From an uncultured Collinsella sp. (GTDB lineage: Bacteria > Actinomycetota > Coriobacteriia > Coriobacteriales > Coriobacteriaceae): a stretch of DNA of 18,372 bases. Positions 1 through 6,404 of the stretch are shown here, in pieces (the first letter of the stretch is position 1; each line of letters opens with the position of its first letter). The translations under genes and the position numbers were made by a program. The notes under the pieces were generated by a model that did no database searches, was not told the origin of the DNA, and saw only the letters and a list, made by a program, of their open reading frames with translations. Location of the stretch: the NCBI GenBank assembly GCA_900757465.1, contig CAAENY010000130.1, positions 1 to 18,372 of the forward strand, given 5' to 3'.

Positions 1-416
1 CCCGCCATACCCGCCCCGGCGCCGGAACCACCAACGCCCGAAGCCGCCCGCACGACCTCCGAGCGCTTCAGCGCCACGCGGATTCGTGCGAACAGCTCCT
101 CAATCGCAAACGGCTTGGTCAGGTAATCGTCGGCGCCGGCATCGAGCCCGGCGACCTTGTCCATCACGGCATCGCGCGCGGTGACCATGATCACCGGCAC
201 ATCCTTGTGCTTGCGGACACGCCGCAGGACCTCCATGCCGTTGAGCTGCGGCAACAGCACATCGAGCAGAATCAAGTCGTAGTCGCGTTCCAGCGCCAGG
301 TCCACGGCGGTGCGGCCGTCAGCGGCGTGCTCAACTTGGTAGCCCTCGTGCTCCAGCTCGAGCGTCACAAAGCGGGCGATTTTCTCCTCGTCCTCTACGA
401 TCAGGATTCGCGCCAT
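1..416 (-). CDS. OmpR-family response regulator, receiver domain (partial, cut by window start)
   Basis: The minus strand reads from an ATG at 416 to the window edge, giving the first 138 residues with no stop. This is a CheY-like receiver domain. The acidic pocket is E8/D9, the phosphoacceptor is D52 in LILLDVLLP, the switch Thr is T79 and the invariant Lys is K101 in the TKPF motif. After about residue 120 it enters an Ala/Gly-rich linker, where OmpR-type regulators lead into a winged-helix DNA-binding domain; that part lies outside the window. A weak GGGGG ribosome site lies five bases upstream. The gene follows the DUF4342 gene on the same strand by 18 bases, so the two are probably co-transcribed. 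A partner histidine kinase is likely further left but cannot be seen. The receiver call is secure; the OmpR subclass is inferred from the linker position and the KPF context. Confidence 0.88.
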   Translation of the reverse strand, partial: MARILIVEDEEKIARFVTLELEHEGYQVEHAADGRTAVDLALERDYDLILLDVLLPQLNGMEVLRRVRKHKDVPVIMVTARDAVMDKVAGLDAGADDYLTKPFAIEELFARIRVALKRSEVVRAASGVGGSGAGAGMA

Positions 417-434
417 ACGTGCCCCCGTCTGCGA

Positions 435-977
435 TTACTTGTCGTCGTTCAGATTTTGCTTGATGCCGTCCGCGGCGTCGGCGGCGTGATCCATCAGGTT
501 GTTGATACTGCCGGGCACGTCGCCGTCGCTATCGATGCGGTAGCGCATGCCAAAGAACAGGCCAAGCAGCATCAGCCATATCGTGGCGCCCCAGGCAAAC
601 AAGGCGACGATGGGAATGAGGATGGGGATGTTGAGGATGATGGCGTCGCGGCGCGTGGCGACAAACTTGGTTTCCAGGCTCAGGCGGAAGAGCTTTTTGA
701 GATACTCCCACACGCTGTCCATCTTCTTGGAGAAGTCGGTCTTTTCGCTCGACTTTTCGTAGGCGACCTGCGCAGCGACCATCTCGGCCGAGGGCTCATT
801 GACCGGCTCGGACTCGGTGGCGGCGTGCGCCGACGTGGTCTGGGTCTTGCCCTGCGACTCAAGCCAAATGATGGCGTCCAAAACGTTGCCGCCGGCGGCG
901 TCGAGCGCGGCTTTGGCGTCGGTGTAGCTCACGTTGCACTTGGTGCGGATGGTTTCAACTTTTTCGAGGTCGTCCAT
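435..977 (-). CDS. UBA-like / DUF4342 domain membrane protein
   Basis: This is a 180-residue protein of unknown biochemical role. Residues 1-42 form a UBA/TS-N-like three-helix domain (VETIRTKCNVSYTDAKAALD, followed by GGNVLDAIIWLE), the fold seen at the start of EF-Ts and NAC-alpha. A polar linker covers about 43-85, and residues 86-150 match the DUF4342 pattern. A long hydrophobic stretch at about 112-144 (NIPILIPIVALFAWG, ATIWLMLLGLFFG) should form one long or two short membrane segments, and the C-terminus is acidic and polar. The start has a good AAAGGAC site upstream. It is the first gene of a minus-strand operon with the response regulator, so a role in envelope sensing is possible, but that is inference. 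No catalytic residues are recognisable. Confidence 0.82.
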   Translation of the reverse strand: MDDLEKVETIRTKCNVSYTDAKAALDAAGGNVLDAIIWLESQGKTQTTSAHAATESEPVNEPSAEMVAAQVAYEKSSEKTDFSKKMDSVWEYLKKLFRLSLETKFVATRRDAIILNIPILIPIVALFAWGATIWLMLLGLFFGMRYRIDSDGDVPGSINNLMDHAADAADGIKQNLNDDK

Positions 978-1090
978 GACCTGTCCTTTCGTTCGATGGG
1001 CGCGACGCCGGGCGATCTGCCCGGGCGCGAGCGTTGCGTTCGGCGGCCTGCGTGGCGCCGCCCCGCCCTTGGTCGAACTCTATAGTGCAG

Positions 1091-1118
1091 GTTATAGATT
1101 AAGCGATTCTTGAGCCAA
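1091..1118 (-). promoter_or_regulatory. candidate sigma-70-type promoter for the DUF4342/response-regulator operon
   Basis: Reading the minus strand, TTGGCT (-35 candidate, 1113-1118) is followed after 16 bases by TATAAC (-10 candidate, 1091-1096). This sits about 110 bases upstream of the DUF4342 start codon and nothing else on that strand needs a promoter here. The match is reasonable but not strong. Confidence 0.35.
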
Positions 1119-1187
1119 GATTAATGTTGGATGAGTTTTTGGGTGGCGGTGGGGAAGGGGAGAGGTGTCCTTCTGGATAGCTAGCAG

Positions 1188-1369
1188 CGAGGTCTAATAC
1201 TTTCCCGAGAAGTGAACGAGCCAAATCGGACCCCCGAAGCATCGACACTTTTCGGGTGCCGTTTCCTGCGGCTTTGATGCCAGAATCCTGCGTTTATGCC
1301 GTTGAAAAATGCGGATGCTCCAGGGGTCCAAAAACAGACGTTCACTTCGCGGAAAAGTATTAGACCTCG
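1188..1369. repeat. 182-bp nested imperfect inverted repeat (possible MITE or structured RNA)
   Basis: The outer arms, 1188-1218 and 1339-1369, are each 31 bases and are reverse complements at 29 of 31 positions (each begins, on its own strand, CGAGGTCTAATACTTT and ends GAAGTGAACG). Inside them a second pair, 1228-1243 and 1314-1329, matches at 14 of 16 positions. The two stems are separated by a symmetric 9/9-base internal loop, leaving about 70 bases at the apex. A 6-base direct repeat, GATAGC, occurs at 1176-1181 and 1369-1374 and might be a target duplication, though the right copy overlaps the arm. The element holds no credible gene and lies between divergently oriented genes. It could be a non-autonomous mobile element, a genome-wide palindromic repeat, or a transcribed hairpin. 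Confidence 0.8.
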
Positions 1370-1529
1370 ATAGCGGGGGATGGGGTACCGGTGTAAAACG
1401 GCGTCAATGGTTGGTCGAGCAGGCGGTTTCTCCATTGATGTCCGCACGACATGGGACACTTACCCTGCCGTTCCGTTCTGCCGCGGCGGCATGTATCTGA
1501 ACAACGACCCTCTAAGGAGTTCGATATCG

Positions 1530-1769
1530 ATGAGTGACAACACCAAGCATCTCGCAAAGAAGTGCGTCGAGGACGCGGGGCCGTGCCTCGCGCTGTGCCT
1601 TGCCGGCGCAGCGGTCGCGCTGCTGGCTGTTTTGGGGCCATTCGACATGCTCCGAAGTGCCAGTTCCCTGCACGTCATCATCGCCCTTGCCGGCGCCATG
1701 ATGACCGGTGGCGTGCTCGACCTGATTTTTTGGGTGTTTGACCCGTTTGGATGGAAGAACGAAGGGTAA
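1530..1769 (+). CDS. small membrane protein, unknown function
   Basis: This is a 79-residue open frame starting at an ATG preceded by CTAAGGAG about ten bases upstream. The open frame extends further upstream, but the ribosome site favours this start. The sequence shows a short charged N-terminus, then two hydrophobic segments (about residues 18-38, CLALCLAGAAVALLAVL, and about 48-68, HVIIALAGAMMTGGVLDLIF) and a short charged tail ending GWKNEG. This predicts a two-helix membrane protein with both ends on the same side. Cys residues at 12, 19 and 23 are notable but form no known motif. I do not recognise a family. It lies 85 bases upstream of the broken phosphoesterase gene on the same strand. 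Confidence 0.55.
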   Translation: MSDNTKHLAKKCVEDAGPCLALCLAGAAVALLAVLGPFDMLRSASSLHVIIALAGAMMTGGVLDLIFWVFDPFGWKNEG

Positions 1770-1854
1770 GCCCTAAAGGATGGAAAGGCCGGAACGGTTG
1801 GCTTAGTGATTGTGCAGAATGCGGGCTGGCGACTTACAGGGAAGTGGTGATCCG

Positions 1855-2580
1855 ATGACGGTCTATGTGACGGGCGATATTCACGGCGGCCTCGATATGC
1901 AAAAGCTGCGCGATTGGGACCTTGGGGATAGCCTGACGAGCGACGACTATCTGATTGTCGCGGGCGACTTTGGCTTTCCGTGGGATTTCTCTGCCGAGGA
2001 ATGCACCGATATCGCTTGGCTGGAATCGCGCCCCTATACCGTGCTGTTCGTCGACGGCAACCACGAGCGTTTCGACCATTGGGCAGAGCGTCCCATGGAG
2101 TTGTGGCACGGTGGGCTGACGCAGCGCCTGTCGGATACCTCTCCCATACGGCGCCTGACGCGCGGCGAGGTTTTTGAGCTCGACGGCTCAACGGTCTTTA
2201 CCATGGGCGGCGCCACGAGCGTGGACAAGGAATACCGCATTCAGTATTCCAGCTAGTGGCCGCAGGAGCTGCCGGGTGAGCGCAACTTTGAGGAAGCGCG
2301 GGCAAAGCTCGATAGCGTGGGCTGGAAGGTCGACTACGTAATCACCCACACCTGTTCCACGCGCATGCTCTCGCCCACGCTCTATCCGACGCCCAGCTGG
2401 AATTGCCCCGCCGTTGATCGGCTTACGGCGTTTTTCGATGAGCTGGAAGACCGCTTGGACTACAAGCGCTGGTACTACGGGCATTTTCATCGGGATGCCA
2501 ACCCGTCCGAGCGCCATACCGTGCTCTACGACTGCATCGTCCGCTTGGGTGACGAGCTCCAGCCCTGGGATGTTGCGTAG
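1855..2580 (+). pseudogene. calcineurin-like metallophosphoesterase interrupted by an in-frame amber codon
   Basis: The frame from ATG 1855 to TAG 2578-2580 encodes a complete 241-codon metallophosphoesterase, except that codon 134 (2254-2256) is TAG. Metal-binding motifs are intact on both sides. Before the stop are GDIHG (7-11), GDFG (37-40) and GNHE (68-71). After it are ITHT (163-166) and GHFH (209-212). The text around the stop reads DKEYRIQYSS-stop-WPQE. Related phosphoesterases usually carry a double Trp (WWPEE) here, so the lesion looks like TGG to TAG. There is no frameshift, and the downstream half keeps normal codon use, so the event appears recent. Translation would stop after 133 residues, losing the ITHT and GHFH metal ligands. 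A GTG at 2317 might restart a fragment. The substrate is unknown; many relatives act on nucleotides or phosphoproteins. Readthrough or a sequencing error cannot be excluded. Confidence 0.82.
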
Positions 2581-2632
2581 GGGCGCGGAGGCATGAGCTT
2601 CGTGGCGAACCAAAACCGATTTGTTAAGGGAT

Positions 2633-2800
2633 TTACTCCCAAGCTGGCTTGCGCTCGAGCAACGTTTTCGCAGCTTTAGGCGTGGGAGAGTCAAGTATTT
2701 CGCAGAACGCATCAAACCCCTCTGGCGAAAGGTGGGTTGTTGATACTTTGGCAATGTCGCTATCGAGGCGCTCGTCAGGATGGGCTACCGTCTGTTCCAT
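2633..2800 (-). pseudogene. DUF1778/TacA-like antitoxin C-terminal remnant, in frame with gluQ
   Basis: This stretch has 55 codons from ATG 2800 to TAA 2633, in the same frame as gluQ. The start has its own good site, GAAAGGAC (2805-2812), four bases before the ATG. The C-terminal part (LSPEGFDAFCEILDS then KAAKTLLERKPAWE) resembles the end of DUF1778 antitoxins, where a helix with xxFDAFxxxLD and a final RKPxWE is typical and wraps the partner GNAT toxin. The N-terminal ribbon-helix-helix DNA-binding part, about 50 residues in the family, is missing. No GNAT toxin follows: the phosphoesterase gene begins (convergently) 52 bases beyond. It is probably a decayed antitoxin that either fused to gluQ or is translated separately from the internal start. 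The family assignment is from memory of sequence pattern and needs a profile search. Confidence 0.55.
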
Positions 2801-3814
2801 ACTTGTCCTTTCACCCATAACGATGTTCTCCCGGTGTGCGCGGATGATGTCCCAGCTAAAGTGCTCGGCCAGCTGCTCGGCAGAGCGCGGTGTGGTGTCC
2901 GGTGCGATGCCCGTTTGCCCAGCGAGCCATCCCAGCAGTGCCTCGGGCGTGCCAAAGCGGGCGCGTAGTTCGCCCAGGTCCAGATCGCGGTCGCGCTTGG
3001 AAAGGCGGCGGCCGTCCGGCGACATGAGCAGCGGAATATGTGCGTAGTGCGGCGTGGGAAGACCCAGCAGATGCTGCAGGTAGATTTGGCGCGGCGTGGA
3101 CCCCAGCAGGTCGCATCCGCGCACAACCTCGGTGACGCCCATGGCGGCGTCGTCGACCACCACGGCTAGCTGATAGGCGAACACGCCGTCGCTGCGGCGC
3201 ACCAAAAAGTCGCCGCACTCGGTGGCGAGCGCTTCGCATTGGGCACCGTACGTGCGGTCCACAAATTCGATCACATCGTCTGCGAGGTCATCTACGGCGG
3301 GCACGCGCAAGCGCGTGGCCGGGGCGCGCAGGGCACTGCGGCGGGCGATTTCTTCGGCAGAAAGGCCTCTGCAGGCGCCGCGGTAGATGGGCGTGCCGTC
3401 GCTGGCATGCGGCGCGCTCGCGGCGTGGAGCTCGGCACGCGTGCAAAAGCAGGGATAGGTGAGGCCGGCGTCTTGCAGCTGGTGCAGGGCGCTCTCGTAC
3501 AGATCCAGGCGATCGTGCTGGTAGTAGGGGCCTTCGTCCCACTCGAGCCCCAGCCAGGTCAGATCGTCAATCAGTTGAGCGGCAAGTTCCGGGCGCTTGC
3601 AGCGATCGTCCAGGTCCTCGATGCGCAGCACGATGCTGCCGCCCTGGCTGCGGGCCGAAAGCCACGAGCACAGGCAGCTGAACACGTTGCCCAGGTGCAT
3701 GCGGCCCGAGGGCGACGGGGCGAAACGGCCCACGACGGGCGCGGGGGCGGAGGCGGGTGGCGTCGCTGGCGCGTCCGCGGCGGGCGTTGCTATGTTGCGT
3801 GTTTTGATATCCAT
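2633..3814 (-). CDS. gluQ: glutamyl-Q tRNA(Asp) synthetase with extra C-terminal tail
   Basis: GluQ activates glutamate and attaches it to the queuosine base at position 34 of tRNA(Asp). It resembles the catalytic half of glutamyl-tRNA synthetase without an anticodon-binding domain. With the ATG at 3814 as residue 1, the protein shows GRFAPSPSGRMHLGN (29-43, class I HIGH-like motif), RIEDLDD (64-70), a zinc site C122, C124, Y144 and C148, and RRLSKRD (269-275, the KMSKS-like loop). The synthetase part ends near residue 333 (…SWDIIRAHRENIVM), a normal family length. The frame then runs without a stop into 60 further residues resembling an antitoxin C-terminus (separate entry). The frame also extends upstream to 3931, with an AAGGTG-like site, but those 39 residues are unlike the family. 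The 3814 start has no ribosome site and sits right at a -10 box, so I prefer a leaderless start. It is convergent with the phosphoesterase. Confidence 0.88.
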   Translation of the reverse strand: MDIKTRNIATPAADAPATPPASAPAPVVGRFAPSPSGRMHLGNVFSCLCSWLSARSQGGSIVLRIEDLDDRCKRPELAAQLIDDLTWLGLEWDEGPYYQHDRLDLYESALHQLQDAGLTYPCFCTRAELHAASAPHASDGTPIYRGACRGLSAEEIARRSALRAPATRLRVPAVDDLADDVIEFVDRTYGAQCEALATECGDFLVRRSDGVFAYQLAVVVDDAAMGVTEVVRGCDLLGSTPRQIYLQHLLGLPTPHYAHIPLLMSPDGRRLSKRDRDLDLGELRARFGTPEALLGWLAGQTGIAPDTTPRSAEQLAEHFSWDIIRAHRENIVMGERTSMEQTVAHPDERLDSDIAKVSTTHLSPEGFDAFCEILDSPTPKAAKTLLERKPAWE

Positions 3815-3821
3815 GCGGACG

Positions 3822-3827
3822 AGTATA
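3822..3827 (-). promoter_or_regulatory. -10 box (TATACT) placing gluQ as a leaderless transcript
   Basis: On the minus strand TATACT ends seven bases before the gluQ ATG (3812-3814). A transcript started from this box would begin at or one base before the A of the start codon, leaving no 5' leader and no ribosome binding site. I see no convincing -35 hexamer at 16-18 bases upstream. Leaderless messages are common in actinobacteria, which supports the reading. Confidence 0.45.
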
Positions 3828-3950
3828 GCGCGGGACGCGATGGGGAGGCGTCGCTGTGGTCCGTAAGTTGTCGGGGCCCCGCATTGCGTGTGACGGGCTG
3901 CAGACTCGGTGCTTTGATTCCCGTCCATCAACTTGGCACCTTAGACGACA

Positions 3951-3986
3951 GAAACCCCGGCAGCTCTTCGCAACTGCCGGGGTTTC
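3951..3986. terminator. perfect 13-bp hairpin, terminator-like
   Basis: GAAACCCCGGCAG (3951-3963) pairs perfectly with its complement at 3974-3986 around a 10-base loop. The A/T ends of the stem give a short U run in either direction (GGGGTTTCC on plus; GGGGTTTCTG on minus) but there is no long T tract. It lies in the gap between divergent gluQ and the DUF2207 gene, so it is not at an obvious gene end. It may insulate the two promoters or be a remnant element. Confidence 0.5.
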
Positions 3987-4322
3987 CGCGGAAAAGGGGG
4001 ACATGATCCTCGAGCGAACGGCAAAGGGGCAAACCGTTTTCGCTCAACTGCTTTATGCCCCTCGGCTGGCGGCTCAATCAGCGCGTGCCGCGCCCACACA
4101 AAGCCGCTACACCTGTGACGGAGCTATGAAGTGGTATCTATTGCTGGCGCAGGCCATGCCAAGGAGTGTCCCAGATTGCCGGCAGATAAGGAACGTCCCC
4201 AGGTGCCGGTCGCGGGCGTGACTTTCGTCCCGTTTGATACTCCGCTGGCCTAGATGTTCGTCATGTGCGCCCGTAAACGTGGGACAATGGCGTTACTGGT
4301 ATCACAGACAAAGGACGTGCCC
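3987..4322. other. non-coding gap upstream of the DUF2207 gene
   Basis: No credible gene is seen here. It contains a second hairpin (GAGCGAACGG 4012-4021 pairing with CCGTTTTCGCTC 4034-4045, two bulged bases) and an imperfect direct repeat (4161-4183 and 4188-4210, both beginning AAGGA and holding GTCCC and GCCGG). A GACAAT at 4283-4288 could serve as the -10 box for the following gene, but no good -35 accompanies it. The ribosome site AAAGGAC lies just before 4323. Confidence 0.5.
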
Positions 4323-6266
4323 ATGAACGACCCCGTTGCCAAAACCTGTCGGCAGCGCCGCCTGTTTGCGCGATTTGCTTCCGTCTGCGCACTCGTCGCG
4401 CTTGCATTGCTGCTACTGCCCGCCGCCGCGCACGCCGACGGTTATTCCATGACCCAAACCTATATCAGTGCCACGGTTGAGGCCGATGGATCGCTGACCG
4501 TTGTCGAGGGACGCCAGTTTGATTTCGACGACGACATCAACGGCGTGTTTTGGGAGATCAATACGGGCACCAACCAGCAGGGCGGCACGGCGGGCGTCGA
4601 CGTGCTGAGTGTCGAGGAAGAGGACACCGCGTTTAACAAAGTCGATAGCGCGAACAAGGGCGATTCTGGCGTCTACACGGTCGAGCAGACCAGTGACGGC
4701 GTAAGGATTAAGGTGTTCAGCCCCCACGAGAGCGGCGACAGCGCGATCTATTTTGTGAGCTACACCATGACCGGTGCGGTTATGAACTGGGCCGATACCG
4801 CCGAGCTCTACTGGAAGTTCGTGGGCGACGGCTGGTCTGCGGATTCCGACGATGTCGAGATGGAAGTGCGCTTCGCAAATGCCGCTGCCGGGACGGCGGC
4901 CGTCAAGGGCGATAATTTCCGCGCATGGGGCCACGGCCCGCTGACGGGCGATGTATCGCTCGATGCGGACGAACCCATGGTCACCTATACCATTCCCTGT
5001 GTGCATCAGGGCGAATTCGCCGAGGCACGCATCGCCTTCCCTAGCGACTGGGTGCCGCAGCTTACCGCCTCGGGCGAAGAGCGCATGTCAACGATCATGA
5101 GCGAAGAGAAGGAATGGGCTGACGAGGCTAACGCCCGCCGCGCTCACGCTCGCATGATTGCCAATGCACTTGCCGTGCTAAGTGTTGTCGCGGCGTTGGC
5201 CTTTACCGGCACAATCGTTGTGCTTAAGCTGCGCCGCCGTAAGCCCAAGCCGCTTTTCCAGGACGAATATTTCCGCGATGTGCCTTCGGCCGACCATCCC
5301 GCCGTGCTTTCGGCTCTCATGAGCTGGAACGAGGTGCCCGATCAGGCATATATCGCCACGCTTATGAAGCTCACCGACGACCGTGTGATCAAGCTGGAGC
5401 AGGCGACCGTGACCAAGGCCAAGAAGGGCCTGTTGGGGCGTGAAAAAGAAGAGCAGACGTATCGCGTGACGGTGAGTGATGCGGGCTGGAAGTCGGCCAA
5501 GGGCATTGACCGCATGGTGCTCAAGGTCTTCTTTGCCGGTGCTAAGCCCGACGAGAACGGTGATCGCTCGCGCACGTTTGACGAGCTGCAGCACTACGTC
5601 AAGCAGCACGCTACGCCCGTGGGCGACAAGCTCGAGGACTATCAGAACACCGTTAAGGGCAAGTTGGCCGATAGCGAGTACGTTGCCTCGGACGGCATTG
5701 TCGCAATGGTGTTTTGCCTGGTTCTTGGTATTCTGATCGCCTTTATTCCCGTGGGATCCATCTTCTTTACCGATGGCGCACAGGCGAACATTACCGCCGC
5801 GGTTATCTCGGTGCCGATTGTGCTGGTGGGTATCGGCGTGGGCCTTACGTTCCGCCGCTTTACGCCGGAGGGCGCCGAGGTGGCGGCTCGCTGCAAGGCA
5901 CTTAAGCATTGGCTCGAGGACTTCACTCGTCTAAAGGAAGCCGTCCCCGGCGATCTGGTGCTGTGGAACAAGCTGCTGGTGATGGGCGTGGCGCTGGGTG
6001 TTTCCAAGGAAGTGCTGCGTCAGCTTGCCGAGGCCGTGCCGCCCGAGGTGCGCGAGGCCGACGGCTTCTATGACAATTATCCCTGCTACTGGTGGTACTA
6101 CCATCATTACGGTATCGAGTCTCCGCTCGATTCGTTCGACGACGTGTATCACGAGAGCATCCGTGAGCTGGCGTCGAGCTCCGACAGCTCGGGCGGCGGC
6201 GGAGGCGGCGGCTTCTCTGGCGGCGGAGGCGGCGGCGTCGGCGGAGGCGGCGGCGGAACGTTCTAG
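4323..6266 (+). CDS. DUF2207 family membrane protein with Gly-rich C-terminus
   Basis: This is a 647-residue predicted exported membrane protein of the DUF2207 family (function unknown). I chose the ATG at 4323 because AAAGGAC lies seven bases upstream and a classic signal peptide follows: basic CRQRRLFARF, a hydrophobic core VCALVALALLLLPAAA, then an AHA-D cleavage site near residue 39. An extracytoplasmic beta-rich domain follows to about 270 (YISATVEADGSLTVVEGRQF onward, typical of the family). A membrane helix lies at about 279-302 followed by KLRRRKPK. Next come a cytoplasmic domain (about 303-455), two further helices (about 458-480 and 489-510), another soluble region, and a final stretch of nearly uninterrupted glycine from about 622 (…GGGGFSGGGGG…TF) preceded by aromatic-rich YWWYYHHYG. 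That glycine tail is usual for DUF2207. The gene stands alone and ends in a strong terminator. The role is unknown; an envelope function is inferred from topology. Confidence 0.9.
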   Translation: MNDPVAKTCRQRRLFARFASVCALVALALLLLPAAAHADGYSMTQTYISATVEADGSLTVVEGRQFDFDDDINGVFWEINTGTNQQGGTAGVDVLSVEEEDTAFNKVDSANKGDSGVYTVEQTSDGVRIKVFSPHESGDSAIYFVSYTMTGAVMNWADTAELYWKFVGDGWSADSDDVEMEVRFANAAAGTAAVKGDNFRAWGHGPLTGDVSLDADEPMVTYTIPCVHQGEFAEARIAFPSDWVPQLTASGEERMSTIMSEEKEWADEANARRAHARMIANALAVLSVVAALAFTGTIVVLKLRRRKPKPLFQDEYFRDVPSADHPAVLSALMSWNEVPDQAYIATLMKLTDDRVIKLEQATVTKAKKGLLGREKEEQTYRVTVSDAGWKSAKGIDRMVLKVFFAGAKPDENGDRSRTFDELQHYVKQHATPVGDKLEDYQNTVKGKLADSEYVASDGIVAMVFCLVLGILIAFIPVGSIFFTDGAQANITAAVISVPIVLVGIGVGLTFRRFTPEGAEVAARCKALKHWLEDFTRLKEAVPGDLVLWNKLLVMGVALGVSKEVLRQLAEAVPPEVREADGFYDNYPCYWWYYHHYGIESPLDSFDDVYHESIRELASSSDSSGGGGGGGFSGGGGGGVGGGGGGTF

Positions 6267-6281
6267 CGCGCTCTGATTTTT

Positions 6282-6327
6282 GGGATGGATCTTCTCCGGC
6301 GACTGCCGACGGATCCATCCCATTTTT
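6282..6327 (+). terminator. intrinsic terminator after the DUF2207 gene
   Basis: GGGATGGATC (6282-6291) pairs with GATCCATCCC (6312-6321), with a smaller inner stem CGGC/GCCG (6297-6300, 6305-6308), and is followed by ATTTTT. It begins 15 bases after the stop codon of the DUF2207 gene. Confidence 0.82.
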
Positions 6328-6358
6328 ACGCGCTACCTACGAAGACTGTCCCCAACGA

Positions 6359-6389
6359 CTAGTCACTGGGAACGTTCCTAAATGACTAG
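6359..6389. repeat. 31-bp interrupted palindrome between convergent genes
   Basis: The arms CTAGTCA (6359-6365) and TGACTAG (6383-6389) flank a perfect 10-bp palindrome GGAACGTTCC (6369-6378). No T run follows in either direction. It lies 15 bases beyond the acetyltransferase stop codon. It might be a protein binding site, a folded 3' end for the acetyltransferase message, or a dispersed repeat; similar AGGAACGTCCC text appears at 4190-4200. Confidence 0.6.
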
Positions 6390-6404
6390 GTATGGCTGCC
6401 GGGT

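Noticed and set aside
1188..1369. The long inverted repeat as a rho-independent terminator
   Set aside because: It is far too long, has a large apical region and no T tract, and no gene ends next to it.
3239..4006. Plus-strand open frame of 255 codons antisense to gluQ
   Set aside because: It overlaps the conserved synthetase motifs on the other strand, has no ribosome site or recognisable domain, and its composition is that of a shadow frame.
4161..4210. Direct repeats as the start of a CRISPR array
   Set aside because: There are only two imperfect units with a 4-base gap and no spacers or cas genes.
3856..4221. Possible 121-residue plus-strand gene upstream of the DUF2207 gene
   Set aside because: It overlaps two hairpins and a direct repeat, has no good ribosome site and no hydrophobic or conserved pattern.
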